From positions 1 through 14,329 of the forward strand of contig CALKAQ010000142.1 in the NCBI GenBank assembly GCA_937983075.1: 14,329 nucleotides of DNA, written 5' to 3'. Source of the stretch: an uncultured bacterium. GTDB lineage: Bacteria; Bacillota; Limnochordia; DTU080; JAAYLA01. Below are positions 12,557-14,329 of the stretch, piece after piece (position 1 is the first letter of the stretch; every line of letters starts with the position of its first letter). Under the pieces are notes generated by a model. It saw only the letters and a list, made by a program, of their open reading frames with translations. It was not told the origin of the DNA and searched no databases. The position numbers and the translations under genes are program-made.

Positions 12557-12592
12557 AAAAAAGCACCCTCGCATATTTTTGCGGGAGTGCTT
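12557..12592 (-). terminator. Intrinsic terminator after the MuF-toxin unit
   Basis: On the minus strand AAGCACTCCCGC pairs with GCGAGGGTGCTT (one G-U pair, one mismatch) around an 8-base AT loop (12592-12561). The T run is at 12562-12557. It starts directly after the stop of the 46-codon ORF, so it would end transcripts of the toxin fusion plus that ORF before the scaffold and capsid genes. Confidence 0.82.
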
Positions 12593-12733
12593 CTAGTTTC
12601 TTTTATTCTCTTCTTTGATTCGCTCGTGCTTTGATTTTTCTTGGAACTCTTTGGCCTTTTTCAATACTTCAGGATCAGGATGATGTAATATTTCAATGTC
12701 TCCTGGACGCAAAGAAAACTTATTTTCACTCAT
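12593..12733 (-). CDS. 46-residue protein overlapping the MuF-ART gene
   Basis: This short gene encodes 46 residues. Its ATG at 12733 overlaps the end of the MuF-ADP-ribosyltransferase gene by eight bases (ATGAGTGA) and has GGAGGTGG seven bases upstream. The protein begins MSENKFSLRPGDIEILHHPD and ends in a strongly charged helix (KKAKEFQEKSKHERIKEENK). I do not recognise a family. Tight coupling to the fusion gene and the terminator immediately after its stop make the two genes one unit. A small partner that protects the producing cell from the toxin, or helps load it, is possible, but the sequence alone does not show this. Confidence 0.75.
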   Translation of the reverse strand: MSENKFSLRPGDIEILHHPDPEVLKKAKEFQEKSKHERIKEENKRN

Positions 12734-14318
12734 CCCTGACCACCTCCATGATAAGATCTACTCCATCCGATCGTTCTCTAACATCAATAATACGAAATAC
12801 AGTACCCTTATCAATCAACACTTCATACTCGTTGGGAAATTCACTCAGCTGACGAATCAGTGCCCCTACAGTACCGGCAGGTACACGTACCTCAGCTAAA
12901 AACTTCTTAGAAAAGTTTTCAGCCTTCTCTTTCAACAACGATGAACTAAAAAATGCAGGATCGCGATACGTTAATCCCTTCAGTTTCTCGACTGGGAGAT
13001 TAAATATGTCGATATCCCACCCACGGTACACCGTTATATCTTCCTTAAGCTCAAATTTTCGTAACGCGTTGCTTATCGACTCAATAATCGGCTCCTGGGT
13101 AGGGTCTATCCTAATCCCCCGTAGATGTTCATTTATCGCGCGGTATCTCGTACCAGAATACTTTGTGACGGCATCCTTTTCATCGTTAGTCAGCCTAGAA
13201 ATCCAAGATGGAGTGACTTGTTTCTCCCAGTCCTCAGCTTCCTGTTCTGTCTCAAATCGTCTGTAATTTATTATACCACTATTTGGTGGTTCTGACGAGT
13301 CAACATACTGCTTCTTCCACTGCGTATACGTGATATCACCTGGTACGTAATACGTTTGCCCTGACGTGTCGCGAGCGATCCGCTCTCCTACATCTTCCTC
13401 ATCGAAATACGGCACGGTTGTCGTCCGGCAGTTTGGATGAAATGGCGGATAGTTGACTCCGACATCCATTTCGGACAGTCGGAATACCTTGCCGTCCATT
13501 TCCTGACAAATCGGCGATGTCCGACTATCTAGAGTGGCAAGAATCTCATATCGATCCACAACACCCGATTCCTTATATCCGTCCATTGTCGCCTGTTCGG
13601 TGAAAAAAGCTGTTTCCGTCTGTACGAGTCGCCGAGCATTGGACAGCGATACCCCGAACCGTTCCCGCACAATCCGGACGGTTCTGTCCACGCTATCGCC
13701 GCGAATGAATGCCTGCGTCAACTGGACATGAAGTTCACGGGCCAATTTGTCCCGATCATTCCAGATCCGCTTTGACCAATTGGAGCCAGCAAACTCTGTT
13801 CCGAGCACTTTTTCCATTGACCGCTGATCGATCTTTGCAAACGATGCTCCTATCCCGGTACCGCGTTGGATTTCGAAGAGAGTCCGGTAGTAAGTGTCCT
13901 CGTAAACGTCACCAAGTAGCTCGCGCATTCCTTTTTGCTGGTTGGCGGCCAGCATTTCGACTTGTTGACGGATTTGCAGCTGAAGAGCTTCCAACCTGCT
14001 AATTCGCGTCCTATAGTAGACGTTGTTTAATATTCGAGTCCAACGGCCATCTGCGTTGTTTTTCGCTAGCGCGGTGAACTCTTCCAAGGTCATTTTGAAC
14101 TCTCTCAATTCACCTGCTGTAAGCAGCCTGCGCGCCTCTGCTAGATCAATCTGGTTATTCTCAGCGAATCGTCCATAGAACGCCTCAATATCGCGCTGGA
14201 TCGACTGCATTGCCCGTCCGTATTCACGGCCTAACTCGTAGGCATATCGATCGGCCTTCAAATGTTGGCGTTTAGCGATCTGCTCCGAGCGTTTCTTCCA
14301 GTAGTCAGCGGGCTTCAT
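12726..14318 (-). CDS. MuF/gp7-type minor head protein fused to an ADP-ribosyltransferase domain
   Basis: This 530-residue protein has two parts. Residues about 1-310 are a minor head protein of the SPP1 gp7 / Mu gpF type. That part has RRLVQTETAFFTEQATMDGY, a DSRTSPICQEMDGKVF motif with Cys271, and the PPFHPNCRTTTVP motif with His294 and Cys297. The C-terminal part (about 370-530) looks like an ADP-ribosyltransferase exoenzyme. It starts WISRLTNDEKDAVTKYSG, has the NAD-site arginine in VYRG (Arg432), an F-SSS-L version of the STS motif (458-460), and an ExE pair, EYE (Glu497, Glu499), in NEYEVLI. ExE is typical of arginine-modifying enzymes. All three catalytic elements are present. The toxin part is AT-rich relative to the MuF part (72/180 against 102/180 G+C in samples). 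Such fusions are known as MuF polymorphic toxins of temperate phages. Confidence 0.9.
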   Translation of the reverse strand: MKPADYWKKRSEQIAKRQHLKADRYAYELGREYGRAMQSIQRDIEAFYGRFAENNQIDLAEARRLLTAGELREFKMTLEEFTALAKNNADGRWTRILNNVYYRTRISRLEALQLQIRQQVEMLAANQQKGMRELLGDVYEDTYYRTLFEIQRGTGIGASFAKIDQRSMEKVLGTEFAGSNWSKRIWNDRDKLARELHVQLTQAFIRGDSVDRTVRIVRERFGVSLSNARRLVQTETAFFTEQATMDGYKESGVVDRYEILATLDSRTSPICQEMDGKVFRLSEMDVGVNYPPFHPNCRTTTVPYFDEEDVGERIARDTSGQTYYVPGDITYTQWKKQYVDSSEPPNSGIINYRRFETEQEAEDWEKQVTPSWISRLTNDEKDAVTKYSGTRYRAINEHLRGIRIDPTQEPIIESISNALRKFELKEDITVYRGWDIDIFNLPVEKLKGLTYRDPAFFSSSLLKEKAENFSKKFLAEVRVPAGTVGALIRQLSEFPNEYEVLIDKGTVFRIIDVRERSDGVDLIMEVVRDE

Positions 14319-14329
14319 TCATCATCACC
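14315..14329 (-). CDS. Possible 3' end of the upstream gene (portal expected)
   Basis: Reading GGT GAT GAT GAA TGA on the minus strand gives a TGA at 14317-14315 that overlaps the MuF gene start as ATGA. In SPP1- and PBSX-like phages the gene here is the portal. Only four codons are visible, so the identity is expectation and not evidence. Confidence 0.3.
   Translation of the reverse strand, partial: GDDE

Noticed and set aside
12533..12574. An N-terminal extension of the 86-residue protein from ATG 12574.
   Set aside because: The start would be inside the terminator stem. The protein family begins near the YRR strand, and ATG 12532 has a ribosome binding site.
1..14329. CRISPR arrays, tRNA or rRNA genes, insertion sequences, attachment sites.
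   Set aside because: No regularly spaced repeats, no cloverleaf sequence, no transposase and no integrase were seen on either strand.

Overview
The window is the late structural region of a contractile-tailed (myophage-type) prophage or phage of the PBSX / xkd family from a low-to-mid GC Bacillota host, most likely in the Bacillales. The basis is the gene order, recognisable XkdK/M/N/O/P/Q/R/S/T-type proteins, strong AGGAGG-type ribosome binding sites, and frequent GTG and TTG starts. All genes but one read on the minus strand, so biological order runs from high to low coordinates. No integrase, repressor, lysis gene, tRNA, rRNA or CRISPR is present, and no intergenic stretch exceeds about 130 bases.

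Head module (14329 to 8612): the probable last codons of the upstream gene (expected to be the portal); a MuF/SPP1 gp7-type minor head protein with an ADP-ribosyltransferase domain at its C-terminus; an overlapping 46-codon ORF; a terminator; a small phage protein of unknown function; a second hairpin and a structured leader; a GP20-type scaffold; the major capsid protein; a HeH/LEM-like small protein; and four connector, completion and tail-terminator genes.

Tail module (8615 to 1): a YqzN/YkzM-type small protein, tail sheath, tail tube, tail assembly chaperone with a canonical -1 frameshift signal, a membrane-protein moron with its own terminator, tape measure protein (TMP), a small protein homologous to the TMP C-terminus, a plus-strand zinc-ribbon moron, a LysM protein, hub, DUF2577-type protein, gp25-like protein, and the start of the gpJ-like baseplate protein (cut by the window edge). 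Sheath, tube and baseplate form a contractile injection device. The head genes build and package the capsid, which may carry the ADP-ribosyltransferase fusion as a virion-borne effector.

The window is a mosaic. By hand count the toxin domain sample (12781-12960) is 72/180 G+C, against 102/180 in lines sampled from the MuF domain. The tube sample 6661-6720 is 31/60 and the chaperone sample 6361-6420 is 19/60. Inside the TMP gene the last 180 bases are 101/180, while a nearby body sample is 68/180. The strongest leads are the MuF-ADP-ribosyltransferase fusion with a possible immunity partner, the A AAA AAC frameshift site with a downstream hairpin, and the TMP tail domain present twice at different base composition.
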